In this document: positions 33,883 through 46,200 of the stretch, piece after piece | How positions within the stretch are numbered: position 1 is the stretch's first letter | Layout: each line of letters starts with the position of its first letter | Notes under the pieces: generated by a model | What the model was told of the DNA's origin: nothing | The model's database searches: none | Seen by the model: the letters and a program-made list of their open reading frames with translations, nothing else | Program-made: the position numbers and the translations under genes | Assembly (NCBI GenBank): GCA_036365145.1 | Contig: JAEOAD010000031.1 | Coordinates: forward strand, 8,280,001-8,344,000 | Reading direction: 5' to 3' | DNA length: 64,000 nucleotides | Origin: Orientallactaga sibirica | Taxonomy: Eukaryota; Chordata; Mammalia; Rodentia; Dipodidae

Positions 33883-36800
33883 CTCTTTGACCTTTCTCTG
33901 ACTACAGTGGTGTAGCATTGAGCCAGGCTTGCTGCTTGATCAGAGCGACAGTGGTTTTGTTTTTTGCTCTGAGGGGACTGCAAATCAAGGCATGAAAGCC
34001 ACTCAGCTGATAGCAAATGGTTTTGCAGCATATTGCCACACTTCACAGTGTGATCCAGTCTACGGAAGCCCTAATGCCTTGAATCAGTCGGTCTGCTGCC
34101 CCATTCCCATCTTCAATGTGAGAAAGTCATGACTGCAAGTGGGGCAGATTCAGATGGGCAAAGAGCTCTTCCTCTGTTCAGACTGGTGTTTCTTTCGGTC
34201 GCTGGAAAAGAGGCAACCCCAACTTCTTGCCCCCCCTCCCTTGGCTGGGGCAGAGGATTCAGTTTCCTCTAAACATTAGCTTTCCAGTTTCCCCCTTAAC
34301 AGGAAGCAGACTCCAGAATGAGCAGACCACTTGTAGCTCATTGAGATACCATAAGGTGGTACCACAGCCACCTCACGGTTGAGATGGCAACTTCTCTATA
34401 AACTTGGTCTATCCTTTGCAACAAAGATTTTGGCTTCAGCCACCTTTGGGCTCTGTGGAGCTACTTAACATCATTGCAGGCATTTCTGGAAGTATACTTC
34501 AGGAGTTCAGTAAAGCATACCCCAAAGTCTGGAGAGCAAATTTCTCTGCCATGTTACTACAGATGATTCTGTTTAAACTTGTCTTTCCTGCTGGCCTCTT
34601 GTCTTTAATAGAGTAATAAGAATCTCCTTGTACAGTCTTAGATATTTCCTTAAGGGTACTGAAAGTATCCAGCCAAGGATTATTGACTGAGAAAATAGAT
34701 TTTTGGGGGCCTGAGTAATGTAGCAATCACACCGAGGCAACCTTGATGATTTTATTTAAAAGCATTTACCAGAGATCTGTTTTGTTCTAGATTCTCAAGC
34801 TAATATAGTACAATTATATCCATCTTTCTACTATTTGGTAATTTTTCACATGCACATAGACGTAAGCATGCATACAGATGCTGGGATAACTTGATTGGCA
34901 TGCCGTCTGGCATAGCTTTTGTGCTGCATCCATTGATCTCTGAGTGAATGTGCAAATGATGGCATCACACACATGGTTTCTTACTTGTAGGCCACCTGTG
35001 CTTTTATCATCAACACACAACTTTTAATTTTCTTTACTTTGGATTGTTTACAAAGTGGGGGCTTCTTTGATGCAGGGAAAACAACTTAATTTTCTCAAAA
35101 CTCTGCATTTAAAACTAGGACTTCTTTTCTTGGAGAAACAAAAACCCAATACTATTCACTCAAATATTATCAAGTTAATTTTCTGGGGGGGGTGTGATAT
35201 AAAAAGTCCTACATATTAAGTGCAATATAAGTGTGAATTAATTTAAACAGATTGCTGAACCTATTATTGGGCTGCAACTATTAGATATGCTATTGAATAT
35301 TGAATGTTGAATCAAATGGAATTCCTGAGCATCCCTATTGAGTTGCAGTGTGATAAGAGAGAGAGGTTAGTGTGGGCCATTGAAGACAGGGGGGCTAGAA
35401 ATGAGCAGGCTAGATTGGACATTACTTGGCTGAGTGATTGTGCATGGGTTATCGCCATTAAATGGGCCAAGGTGCAGATGCCCTTCATTGAATGTGAGCA
35501 GCTGATAATTCGTTGCAGGCCTATACTCCTTCTCTGATGGCAGTGACGGGGGTGAGGGGAGACAGCCTGTCCTTTTCCATTGATCAGATCAGTTTTCATC
35601 AAGTGTATCATCTCAAGGCTTCCCCCAAGCAAGTGTGCAAACATGTGAAGGGTCAGAGTCGTTCCAGCCATGCATTCAGTGGAACTTTTGCAGCTCTCTC
35701 CAAACTCTACACTTGTTGTCAGTCCCCTACTCCTCACCGCATCTCCTACATACCAGACTTTAGCTCTGAAAAGCCGAGGGAATCCTGGGCGGCTCACCTC
35801 CTTCATCCTTAGCCCAAGCATCCCCCACTCTTGTGATTTAGCCAGGGTTTCTGCAGAAGGAAACAGAGCTGTTCTCCCAGCCATCAGTCAGTCTCTTTCC
35901 AGCTCCATGGACCAAGTGACTAGTGCCTCATTAGCGCCTCATCAGTTGCTTTTGCCCAAGAGACTCTGGGACAACAAGCCTATTAGAAAGGCCCCTGTCT
36001 GTCTTTTTGAGATCATCTCATCCTTCTGGCTTGGTTAGGAAAGGCAAGCCTTTCTACAAACATGTTTTCTTTCACATTTCTCTCTGCTTACTGGCTGTTA
36101 AGTATCCTGGTACAGCTTTCATTTTTTTTTTTTTTTCTAGATCCTGTGAACATGGGTGTATATTGCCATGGACAAAGAGTTCTGCATGCCACTCACAGTG
36201 CATCTGTTTCAGGGAGTAGTGGTAATAGTGGAGCACAGATTTGGAGAACCATCTGAATCTTTTGGGAAGGCGACTTTTCAATTAAATGATATCTTTGCTA
36301 TGGTAGAAACATTTATACTAGGGGTGTCCAGCCCTTTGTTTTCTCTGGCTTACATTGGATGAAGAAGTTTGTCTTGCATCCCACATTACCATAAGAACAG
36401 AAGTGACTGTAACTTGTGAGAGAACAGTGATGAAGACATCATCTCGAGCGCTTGGAGGCCAGATCTTCTATTCCACAGATCATTACACACCAAATAGATG
36501 CTTCCACTCTGTCCCATCATCTGCTCTTAAAAATACAAGTAGCTACATTTACTATTCAAAACAATTTCATCATGATGGACTCAACTCCTTTCAGAAAAAA
36601 AATAATGTTATTACCCTTTTTAACTCAAGATAATTTCATATTACTTTCTTGTTTTGGTTCTTAGTAATATTTTTTCAGTTGGATTCTTTTATTTCCTTAG
36701 GAAACCCCAAGGGAGGGGTTCTATTTTAAAGACTGTCTACAATTCAATGTCAAGACTGATTAAAAGTGAGGGGCCCATGGAACCAAGGGGTAGAGGTCTT

Positions 36801-39800
36801 GTAAATTTCTATTTATTGAGTGGCCTTGCAAAGAGAATTTTCTCTTCCCTGCCTCAGTTTCTTCATGTACAATAGTGCTCTGCTAATAACATTCTGTTAA
36901 TCACGGTGGATTCTCATGATTGTGAGATGAGACCATAGCATCACAGATGTTAACACTCTGGAGGTCCTGTGATGAGAAGAGCCCAGTCTATGTGCAATGA
37001 CTGTGCTACACACAGTCTTGCTGGATGGAGAGCTCAGAGCCACTTGACACACACTTTGTTTTGATGTGCACCTTCCTTAGTACTTTCTGATATCTGGCTT
37101 CTAGAGATGTGGTCACTACTGATTTTGTCCTTTGAGTCACCTTGCAGATCAACTGATGGAAAATGCCTTAAAAATACAAGCAGAGTCCACTGAGAAGGAA
37201 TTGCAGGTAGATTTTATTTTGAGGTGTAGAACCCCGAATAATAAAATAAAGTGGCATCTCTTGCTGTTCAGCCCCTTTCTGCTCAATACAATGCTTTGTA
37301 AAATAAGACTATATGATGCTTTCTTTATAACTTGTGTTATGAAACTAATCTTGCAGGGAGCACCAAGGTAATAATGATTTTGACGCATTCTAGGGGCAGT
37401 GGTCCTTACCTGGGTAAATAATCTGAAGAAATAGCTGGTCTGGTGAAGGCCAAATGCCAGACCTTGTTTCTAGTGGCCCAGAGCACAACAGAGGGTTTTG
37501 TGAGGGACTTCTGCTGAGGAATGTGTCAGACTGAAAATGAAACCCCTGACAATAAACCCTGAGGCCAGATCACCAAGGTTGCAGCAGTGATGTCATTTAC
37601 AGTCCCTAAAAAAAAAGGCCCAGGTGTTGGTGATGCCAGACACTATTTTAAGTATCTTGCAACGATGGCTATTTGGCAAGTGAAACCTTTCAAATGTTAT
37701 TTCCCTTCAATTTCCAAGTAACAATCAGGTGTGATATGTCTGACAATATGCTGTGCAGGTCTTTTTTTCTTTTTTTAGGATTGTGACCAGTATAGAGAAA
37801 AATCAGAGTGAAGCTTCTCTCTCTCTCTCTCACCCTTGCACTCAATGTTTGCTTTTCTAATATAGATTCTAGACGTCTGTCTGGGTGAGTTTTCCTCTGT
37901 AGTTTTTCAGCAGAAAGAAAGCGCCCTACACTCCTTTGAAATGAGAATCCAAATCAGGTTATGTTTTAAGATTGGAGAAGGGTGATGTTTCATAATTCCC
38001 TCTGATAATCTTGAGAATATGGTATCCCTCACACAATTGTTAAGGCCTACCTTTAGCAAGTTGTTACTGCAAAACTCACAATAGACAAGACTGATAAAGA
38101 TCTCAGACATACTTTTTTGAGAAATAACTCACTGGATATGTAAACTTTGAGCTGATATTTTAACAGAAACAGCAAGAACCCATTTAAATGCTTGTTTTCT
38201 TTCACTTTTCTGAAAGTTTGGTCCTTTTAGGGGGGATTGGGATATTTTCTTTCCAAGGCTTATGAAGATTGATTATAGTTTACATCTAAAAGCAAACGCT
38301 CTTCTGAGTCCATTGGGGTTGAAGGCAACCCCAAATGACTCATGTTATTTTTCTGATACCCCACAGCATCAACAGCCTTCTTGATTATGTGTCTGGACCC
38401 TGATGGGTTAGCACATGGGATTTGTCAAAAGAAAATGAAAAGAAAGCAAGTTGGGGCAAGGAAATACTGACTCTTAGTGTGGAAAGGAAAACAGTGCTGT
38501 TTCTACCTGGCAAAGATCCCTGTACTGTTCATGAAAGAGTCAGGAAGACTTCTTTGTTTAAAGATGAATTTTTCTTTTTGAGTCTTTTTCTCTTCTCTCT
38601 CTCTCTCTGAAGGTGGGAAGCAGCTAGAACACAGTTTTTTTTTTTTTTTTAATTCTTTAGACATTGTCTTGGACACAGTTAAAGCTTTTCTTAGTTTACT
38701 AGGATGTACCAGTACTATTCAGTTGCAGAGGAATTTAAAGTCCCATATTTCAGAACAAGTAAGATTTTATTCAAACATCTCTTTCAGAAACCTTTAGTCA
38801 CAGCAAAGCCAATTGACCCTATATCTGCAATTAGAATCAATGAGAAGTTATAGCATGGCTTTTGAAGACCCCAGTGCTAGGCCTTCTTCTCCTAGGTGAT
38901 TCAGCCAGCACCAAGCCAATAGGGCTGAAGAGGGTGGTGGTTTAGAGCAAGCTATTTTGTCCCACAGGAAAACAAGGGTTGTATCAGGACTATATTTGAA
39001 TTGAATTTGAATATATACTATATTCAAATAATATTAAAAAGAGACTTTGGAACATATTTTGAGGCTTGTCACTTAATATCAGCCTGTGCTGAAAGACTTT
39101 TTAGTTGCCCAGGTAGTTTCTGTTTGCCTGTATCTGTTTTCAGCACCAGGGACAGCAAACGTCTCCCTCTACTGTACCAAGGCCACTAACTACTCTGAAT
39201 TTCCACACAAGAACAGGATTTTCTTTTACTTCCTACTTGCTCAGCCTCAAGATGGAGGACTCTATTCCTAGTTTTAAGTGCTTATAACTTTAATTTATAT
39301 CCAAGCCTGAAATACCATTTATTTTTTCTCAAGCCTGGCATAGTGGTTCCCCCATGCTCTTGACCTACTAAAAAATAGTATTGGGTAAACTAACACAGTC
39401 AGGTGCTTTGGTTCCAAAGCCTGGAAGGACACTTAGATATCAGTGGATGGCATACTTTCAACAGAAATCCCCTTACAAAAGTTCTCTGAAATTCGTGAGA
39501 TATTCTTGATTGTAACTCCCCAAGGGGCTCCTGATAATTGGCACTCACTTTATTTTAAACACTTCTGCATGATGTATAAGATCAGGTTTGATCTGTTGTG
39601 AATATTGAAGCAGTGTTTCACAGTGAGTGAGAAAAGGTGATGATCTTGAGGCCAGAACGGGGCCTTGTGATGCTGTGTTAGGCAGTTTTGGGGGCTCGTG
39701 GAAGGATTTGCTTTGATTCTCAGCATCCAGTTCCTATGTGCTGTTCAGCACCTGTTTTGCCTTAAACTGTCACAGTAAGATTGGAAATAGTTACTTGTGG

Positions 39801-41842
39801 CCTTCTCCAGGCCAGGCTGAAAGGAGCACTGAGAAAATGAAGGTATCAGAAGCACAAGTGGTCACTTTGCTTTGTGATTGGCCCGTTCTCCTACAGCACA
39901 ATAATACATAGGTGTCACCTTAGGGGCAGCATTGTTTTCTCTTGTCTATTCGACATCCTCCCTACTTATGTCAGAGAAGGTCCTCAAGGTGGTCACTGAA
40001 GATTTCACTTTAAATGATGTCTTCTACTCCACAGATGTTAGGTAAACTCATTCTTTTGCTGCCTCTGAATCATCCAAGGCTCTGAAACTTCTGCCATGTC
40101 CTCTCCCTCATTTCCTTTCCCCGTCATTTGTTGCTTATCATAACTCATAATGTTTAGCAATAGAAGACCATACTAGATTCCTGCAAAGGACAAATGAGGG
40201 GGATGGGGAGAAGCAGAGCAGACCCAGTTCTTAGAGGAGCAAGTTCAGTGGAACTGTGATGCTTAACCTTGGGATGAATGTGGAGAGAATCCCATCTCTC
40301 TCCATTTCTTGGCCTCTTGAGTAAGTCCATTCATGCTCACACTTACCACATAGAGAAAGGGCACAGCACAAGTCTCTGTAGATTATTTGTATGAACACGG
40401 GGTGGAGAGGGTCAAAAATTCTCTGTTAGCCTCCATTAGAGTAGAATAGTTTGATTAATATTTAAATCAAGCAATGGTCATAGTCTAGAAAGGACATGTA
40501 CAGAAAGGACCCACAGCTATAGGACAGCTTCCTAAGAGAACTTTTTTTTTTTTGTATAAAACAGAAGAAAGAAATACATACTCATCATCTATGGAGTAGC
40601 TGACTCACTGGTGGGTAGAAAGGTGGTCTGAGACCAGAGATACAGAGTAGACACCTTTAGAAGTACAGGTAATGCTAATAGACACCTCAGGAGGAACAGG
40701 CCACAGTCAAAATGCTATCAATGTTCTCAGTACTTTTTCTGGAAAATTCCTAAAATTCTCAAGGGCACATCTAAGCCCTCTGCCTCTTTAGAGGTGAGCT
40801 CAGTGCTACTTCTGGGTTCTTAAGGCAAGTGCCCTGTAAACACCAAAGTCTTGTATTTTTCACTCTCAGCCAGCACTGGCTGTCTTGAGTGGGATTTTTT
40901 CCCTTCCCTAAGGGAAAGGGACTTGTTTTCAGGAGAAGTGTCCTTTAAATATCCAGCTAAAACTGGAGTAATTTTTTTTTTTTGCATGAATGGCTTTTTA
41001 CAGCTAGGTCTAAAGCAGAACAAAACTTGTATTAAACTAAGTGCTACTTTACATATCTTATTTCAAGGGAAATGAAGGATTTATTGCTGTGTAAATGACA
41101 TACACTGATTTCTTTCTTGCTGGACATTACATGTCCCTTTAACTTTAGGCTGATACTGTGCAGCAAACTCAATATCTGGAAAATCAGCTGGTACCTACTT
41201 CTGTGCATTAGTAGGACATTATATTGTTCTTAGAGGGGAATTTTGCAAATGAAGTTTGGGTGCTGTCATAACTGATTTCCACCCCCCCCAATCCCTAAGC
41301 TTTCTATACTAAATATCTGTAAAGTGATTATATCTTGTCTGATTCCATGTGTTTGTGTGTATTTCCCAATGTTTGTATAAATATATTGGCCATCTGGGGG
41401 TTAGCTGGGGGATGGCACCTGCTTAACAATGGCATCTATGGCATATGGGACACATGTGATATGTGTGCACAACTGTTTAAGGGGATGGTGATGAACAATG
41501 GAATGGCTTTGGCTGGAGACAGTGTAACAATGGGCAGAGTATGGCCAAGTCACCATTACATGGTGAAGACCTTGACCGAAACAGAGTCCAGATGTGCTCA
41601 CCTAGTTCTTACATTGTTATTTAAATTGATCACTCCTTAGTTCTATTTTTAATAGCAGTTTTTATTCATGACTCTTGTTTATTTTCTTCCCTGGGTCACT
41701 GGGAAATGCTAATCATGTTTGCTTCTGACCATTTGGACTCCAGGGTTGATGATACAGACTGTGGCATTAGCAGTCTAGGTTTAATTCACATCTTTTTGTA
41801 AGGAACTATTTCTTCCATTTCCCACTCCCCTTTTTCCCCCCA

Positions 41843-41848
41843 AATAAA
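41843..41848 (+). terminator. NTRK3: Candidate poly(A) signal AATAAA
   Basis: AATAAA is followed within about 60 bp by T-rich and TG-rich sequence (ggatatgttattgttacatc). It is one of two plausible signals near the distal end of the SINE-poor zone. Confidence 0.3.
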
Positions 41849-42450
41849 TTCTACTGGATATGTTATTGTTACATCCTGGCAAGTTTTGGCAAGTCAATCT
41901 CGTTAAAATGATGACTATGTTTGCTTTTGGAGAAGAGATTCACAGTCTTAAGTAAAACTCTCATGGGAAGGTGTCCTTTATGTAAAACCAGACAAAAAAA
42001 GAACAACTTGGTAAGATTCACCCAGGATAGAGGTGTTCTCTGTTGATACGAAGGGATGTATTAAAAAGGCAAGTGCCCACCCTTTCTCTAGTCCCCATCC
42101 AACCCTTCCTTCCTCCTCAACCTCAAAAGAAAACAGAAAATTATTTTTTTAAACTGTATTAATAATTTATGTTTAATACAAAAGGATGATTTAATGGTAT
42201 CACCAAAGGTCATTTCTCCCATGGTGCATGTACTTCATTCTCAGCCCCATACAATCTCATTATTCTTCACCCTCACTTCCATCCAAGGCAAACATGTGTT
42301 TTCATTGGAATATATGGGTGTTGGAGTTAAATGTGGGGGCAGAGATTTAACACCTTAACACTAACAAAAACCATCCATTATTCACTTCAAGTGATTAATT
42401 ACTATAAGAAGGTAAACTCTTTTCTTGGATTTTGTTTAAAAACATTTTAT

Positions 42451-42550
42451 ACATATATATGTATATATGTGTGTGTATGTATTGACATATGTATGTCTAT
42501 GCACATGTACATGTATATATGTATATATCCATCTCAATATAAATATATCA
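42451..42550. repeat. (TA/TG) alternating repeat
   Basis: About 100 bp of ATATGTATATATGTGTG-like alternating purine-pyrimidine sequence, shortly before the candidate distal poly(A) signal. Confidence 0.8.
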
Positions 42551-42561
42551 TATGTGAGAGT

Positions 42562-42569
42562 TGTAAATA
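42562..42569 (+). promoter_or_regulatory. NTRK3: Pumilio-type motif TGTAAATA
   Basis: An exact match to the 8-base Pumilio recognition consensus (TGTANATA), about 140 bp before the AATAAA at 42703. It matters only if this DNA is transcribed as 3' UTR, and such a short match can occur by chance. Confidence 0.25.
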
Positions 42570-42702
42570 CTCCTTGGTCACATGTCTGTCTTCCTCATAG
42601 TATCATATCGTCAGTGTTATGTTAACAACTCCATTTATTGATTGATGAGATCGTGTGTAAACCTGTATCCTCCTGACATAGTTTATGTAGGGTCTCTTCT
42701 CA

Positions 42703-42708
42703 AATAAA
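42703..42708 (+). terminator. NTRK3: Candidate distal poly(A) signal AATAAA of NTRK3
   Basis: AATAAA lies in ctcaaataaagtataaaaca and is followed by TG/T-rich sequence (tgcttttggtttacttgg and ttgtgttg) within about 60 bp, a good downstream element. It lies near the right side of the SINE-free zone. The assignment is inference. Confidence 0.45.
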
Positions 42709-42730
42709 GTATAAAACAGCAATGCTTTTG

Positions 42731-44937
42731 GTTTACTTGGACTCATTGTGTTGAATTCAAAGGTAAGTTGAAATTTGGATACCTCTGTATGTGTGCAATT
42801 GCCATAGAAACAAGTACCAATATGAAAATTGGTACTCTCTTTTGTTAAGGATAAAAAGAACTTTGGTGATTATTAACATGGTCCACAATGTGAATATTGG
42901 GTTGAAATGAATGGTTCAAGAACTGCATACATGCACTTATGATGAGACAGGGGCCCAAGGAAAGGATGAAACACTTCCAGCTCTAGGTCATTCCCTATCC
43001 AGTTCACTCAATATCCCTTTGCCATCAGTTAAGCTCCCAAGGTGGAAGAAAATATGTTTTGGATATTCTTTACCCTAGAGAATTATGATTCTTTATCATA
43101 ATTACTTTAAAATTCCTTCCTTCTCTTTTTCCTTGTAAAGTTTTATTCCTTTCTGTACATCTTCCTTCTTTACTTCATATGATATTTTCTTTAAAGACAT
43201 TTCAAGACGTGTTTTTCGTAACTTCTTTCAAAAATATTGATGGGTTATGGTGTTGAAGGAAGGGTCTGGGAGATAGGCATGAAATGCATAGGAAGTAATT
43301 AGACTCACTCTTGGTTGGGCAAAACTACATACTGATGAAGAAAGTTGCAAGGCAAGTTTTTTCCACATTAACATTATTTACATTTTTAGACTAGGAAATT
43401 CTTTTTCATGTTGAAATTTGTCAAGTACTGTTTTTAAAAGCTTTGCTAATACCTATACTTAGTTTTTGTTAAGCTCAATAATTCTTCTTTGTTAAGGGGT
43501 GTCCTGTACATCATGAAATTTGATGAGCACAAAAGTTATTAGGGTCCCCTTCCCTTCCCTAATATGTAAAGATCAAAAATGTCTCCAAACATTGCCAAGG
43601 GCTCCCTGGGCTGGGGACACTACTAGTTGAGAACCACTGCTTGAACGGCTCAATCTCACCATGTGTTATTGCACGGCATTAGTAAAGGAATAAAAATCAG
43701 AAAAGATTCCCTCCTTTTCTATCAAGCCCAACCCTTCAAGATCAGTTGCTCAACTATTCTCCAGACAGACTTGTCTCTTTTCCTTAAACATCTCCCTTTA
43801 AAGATTGCTCCTGAGAATCTAGCTACAGCACCACATTTAAATTGTAAATAGTAATAGAAATACCTTCCATAGCTCCATATATCAAACTGTACTCAATCCT
43901 AGAATATTTGTCCATATCACTTTTCAAAACATGAATGATTAGCATATTGTTAATCTCTTAGGATTGGAGTTACAAGAAATGCAAACAACTTTTTCAAAGC
44001 TGTGTCCCTGTGAAAGATGCTGGCATACCTAAGGGGTAGAAACTTTTCTTTTTTAATTACCCTATCATGCTTTCTCCATAGCTCTTATGAAATCATCCAA
44101 TAATTTATAAGGTCAAAAGTAGACCCCTTGCATGCCTATGACAGAAATCACTAGCAAATAAATTTCATTAGATGAGTAGGTTGAACTGGGATTGTTTGTC
44201 CAGGCAAAGCTGATTTATTTTTTGTACAATGATGTGAACAGGATGCATATCTACTAGCTGTTTGTTGAGTTGTACTTGATTATGCATTCTCCACTGTCTG
44301 TATTTTATTTAAAGGGCTACCATTGAGTTGCCCTTAGGCTCCATTTGTGGAAACACTATACAAAGCCTGTCAGCATGGGAGTTGCAAGGAAACATGCATT
44401 CTCCTGGAATGCAATTTTAGTGCCATGAGAGCTGGCTGGTTGTGCCCCTCCCTACATCTGGTATCCTCAACCTCATTTTTCTCCAGGAGTCCTTCCTACT
44501 CTACACAAAGGCCTAAGTCACTATGGTGTTTTACATCTTCACTTCTGGATGCCCACATTCTCTCAGGACTCATTATCTGCCAACTATATTGGACTCATGA
44601 TCCAAGTCTGGATACAGTCGAGGACTTCTAAGCCTACCTATAGAGAAGGATGTCAGGCAAACAAATCTGGAGACAACCTCCCAAATGCAGGCATCTTCCA
44701 AAGCTGGAAAGCCTGACTGATAAAACAAAGCTTTGTTGTGAAGACAACATGATTCTAAAATACCAACATCACAATGGTGATACAAAGAAACCAATGACCT
44801 AACTAAGATACTTGATAAATGTCCCAGAGGCCATAAGAGTGTGAAGAACTCGTGAGTCACAAGAAAGTTGATGTTTAAGGCAAGCTTAGCAGGGATCTTG
44901 AATAGACATAGGAATGAATGCCCAGAAATGATACTTA
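42731..44937. other. Downstream intergenic sequence, SINE-free
   Basis: There is no gene or mobile element that I can name. Some AATAAA motifs are present (for example near 43690 and 44158), so the transcript could also end here. Confidence 0.5.
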
Positions 44938-45150
44938 AGGTCTGGAGAGATGACTTAGCATTGGAGGCACTTGTCTGCAAAACCTAAGGACCCAGGTTAT
45001 ATTCTCCAGTACTCACATAAAGCCAGAAACATATGATGGTGAATGAATCTGGAGTTCCTTGGCAGTGGGTAAAGGCCCTGGCACACCCATTCTCTCTCTC
45101 TATCTATCTACTTCTCTCTCTCTCTCAAGTAAATAAAACATTTTTAAAAA
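44938..45150 (+). mobile_element. B2-like SINE (first of a tandem pair)
   Basis: The head is ggtctggagagatgacttag, the middle is cataaagccagaaacatatg and the tail is ctctctctcaagtaaataaa. It is followed immediately by a second copy in the same direction. Confidence 0.9.
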
Positions 45151-45152
45151 CT

Positions 45153-45420
45153 CAGGCTAGACAGATGGCTTAGTGGTTATGGCACTTGCCTGCAAAGCCA
45201 AAGGATCCAGGTTCATTTCCCCAGGACCCACATAAGCCAGATGCACAAGGTAGCACATGGATCTGGAGTTTATTTGCAGTGGCTAGAGGCCCTGGTGTGC
45301 CCATTCTCTCTCTCTATCTGCTTCTTTCTCTCTCTGTCAAATAAATAAATAAATAAATAAACAAATAAATAAATAAATAAACAAACAAATAAGTAATAAA
45401 TAAATCTTTCTTTTAAAAAA
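45153..45420 (+). mobile_element. B2-like SINE (second of a tandem pair)
   Basis: The head is aggctagacagatggcttag. It is full length, with an expanded (AAAT)n/(AAAC)n tail from 45340 to 45412. Confidence 0.92.
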
Positions 45421-46076
45421 GGGTGATAAAAATGCTACATGATCCTTTCAGAACCCATTTTCTAGTATTTCATTGCATAGTACAGCCTTCTGCCCTGGGC
45501 CATCCTCTGTTCTTTGCTTCTGTTGGGACACTCAAGGTTATTTGGCTATTAACCAGGGAAATGTTCTATTTTAGCTTCTTCCTGCCTCCATCACCAATGC
45601 TATGAATTATTCAAATCACCAGCACAGGACTCAGCAGAGGGTCTAATTACTGACCTGCTTGCCACTTGCTGAGGATCTGTAAGAGCGACGGAATGACTAT
45701 AAAACAGCCAAGTGGGGAGAGGCACAATCTCTGGAAAATAGTATGGGAATCTCAGTCTTGCTAGGGAAAGCTAGATGCCCTAGTTGTGGAGAGAAATTTG
45801 CAGGACAAGGCCATCTTCTGACATCATATCATTGCCAGATAGTCAGGAGAATCACAGTCCCTGGATACTGGCTCATCTCTATAATTGTCCTGTCATAGTC
45901 CTTTTCACCTCAAGGTTTTGAAGACATTCACACCCTCCTTTTACCACTCACGTTCTAGTAGTCTTTGCGGCAAATGCTAAGATGATTGAATGTGGTCGCA
46001 GGGGTGGGGGTTGTCAGGGCATAATGATAAGCATTTGTTTTGTCATGCTCTCTGTTCTTTGCTCAAGGTGTGTTAA

Positions 46077-46200
46077 TGATATTTCCATTTTATAAATGTG
46101 CTCATCATGTTTCAGAGGTTTTGATAACATGTCCAAGTCTACCCAGTTAATTGGGGCAGAACCAGGGTTTGAAGCCAGCAGTTTGTTTTAACACACATGT
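46077..46200 (-). mobile_element. MIR fragment
   Basis: Blocks tgatatttccattttataaa, ggttttgataacatgtccaa and ggggcagaaccagggtttga, then agccag, match reversed MIR. Confidence 0.65.

Larger units (their letters stand above)
26617..42730 (+). other. NTRK3: Candidate long 3' UTR of NTRK3
   Basis: The first roughly 450 bp after the stop (for example gttgcctcctctcttcctgc, ataaactcaagtgcctgcta and cttaacgtaagctatggcct) read like the TrkC mRNA 3' UTR that I know from other mammals. Beyond that, about 16 kb contains one SINE only, in contrast to the dense repeats on both sides. An AATAAA at 42703-42708 is followed by a GU-rich stretch. Large TrkC transcripts (about 14 kb on northern blots) have been reported, which needs a very long UTR. 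Extension past about 27.3 kb is inference. Frames inside it, including the 190-codon minus frame at 35312-35884, look like chance. Confidence 0.5.

Noticed and set aside
35312..35884. A 190-codon minus-strand open frame, the longest in the window
   Set aside because: A frame of this length is expected about once by chance in 64 kb read in six frames. The residues show no domain, and it lies antisense in the candidate UTR without splice signals.
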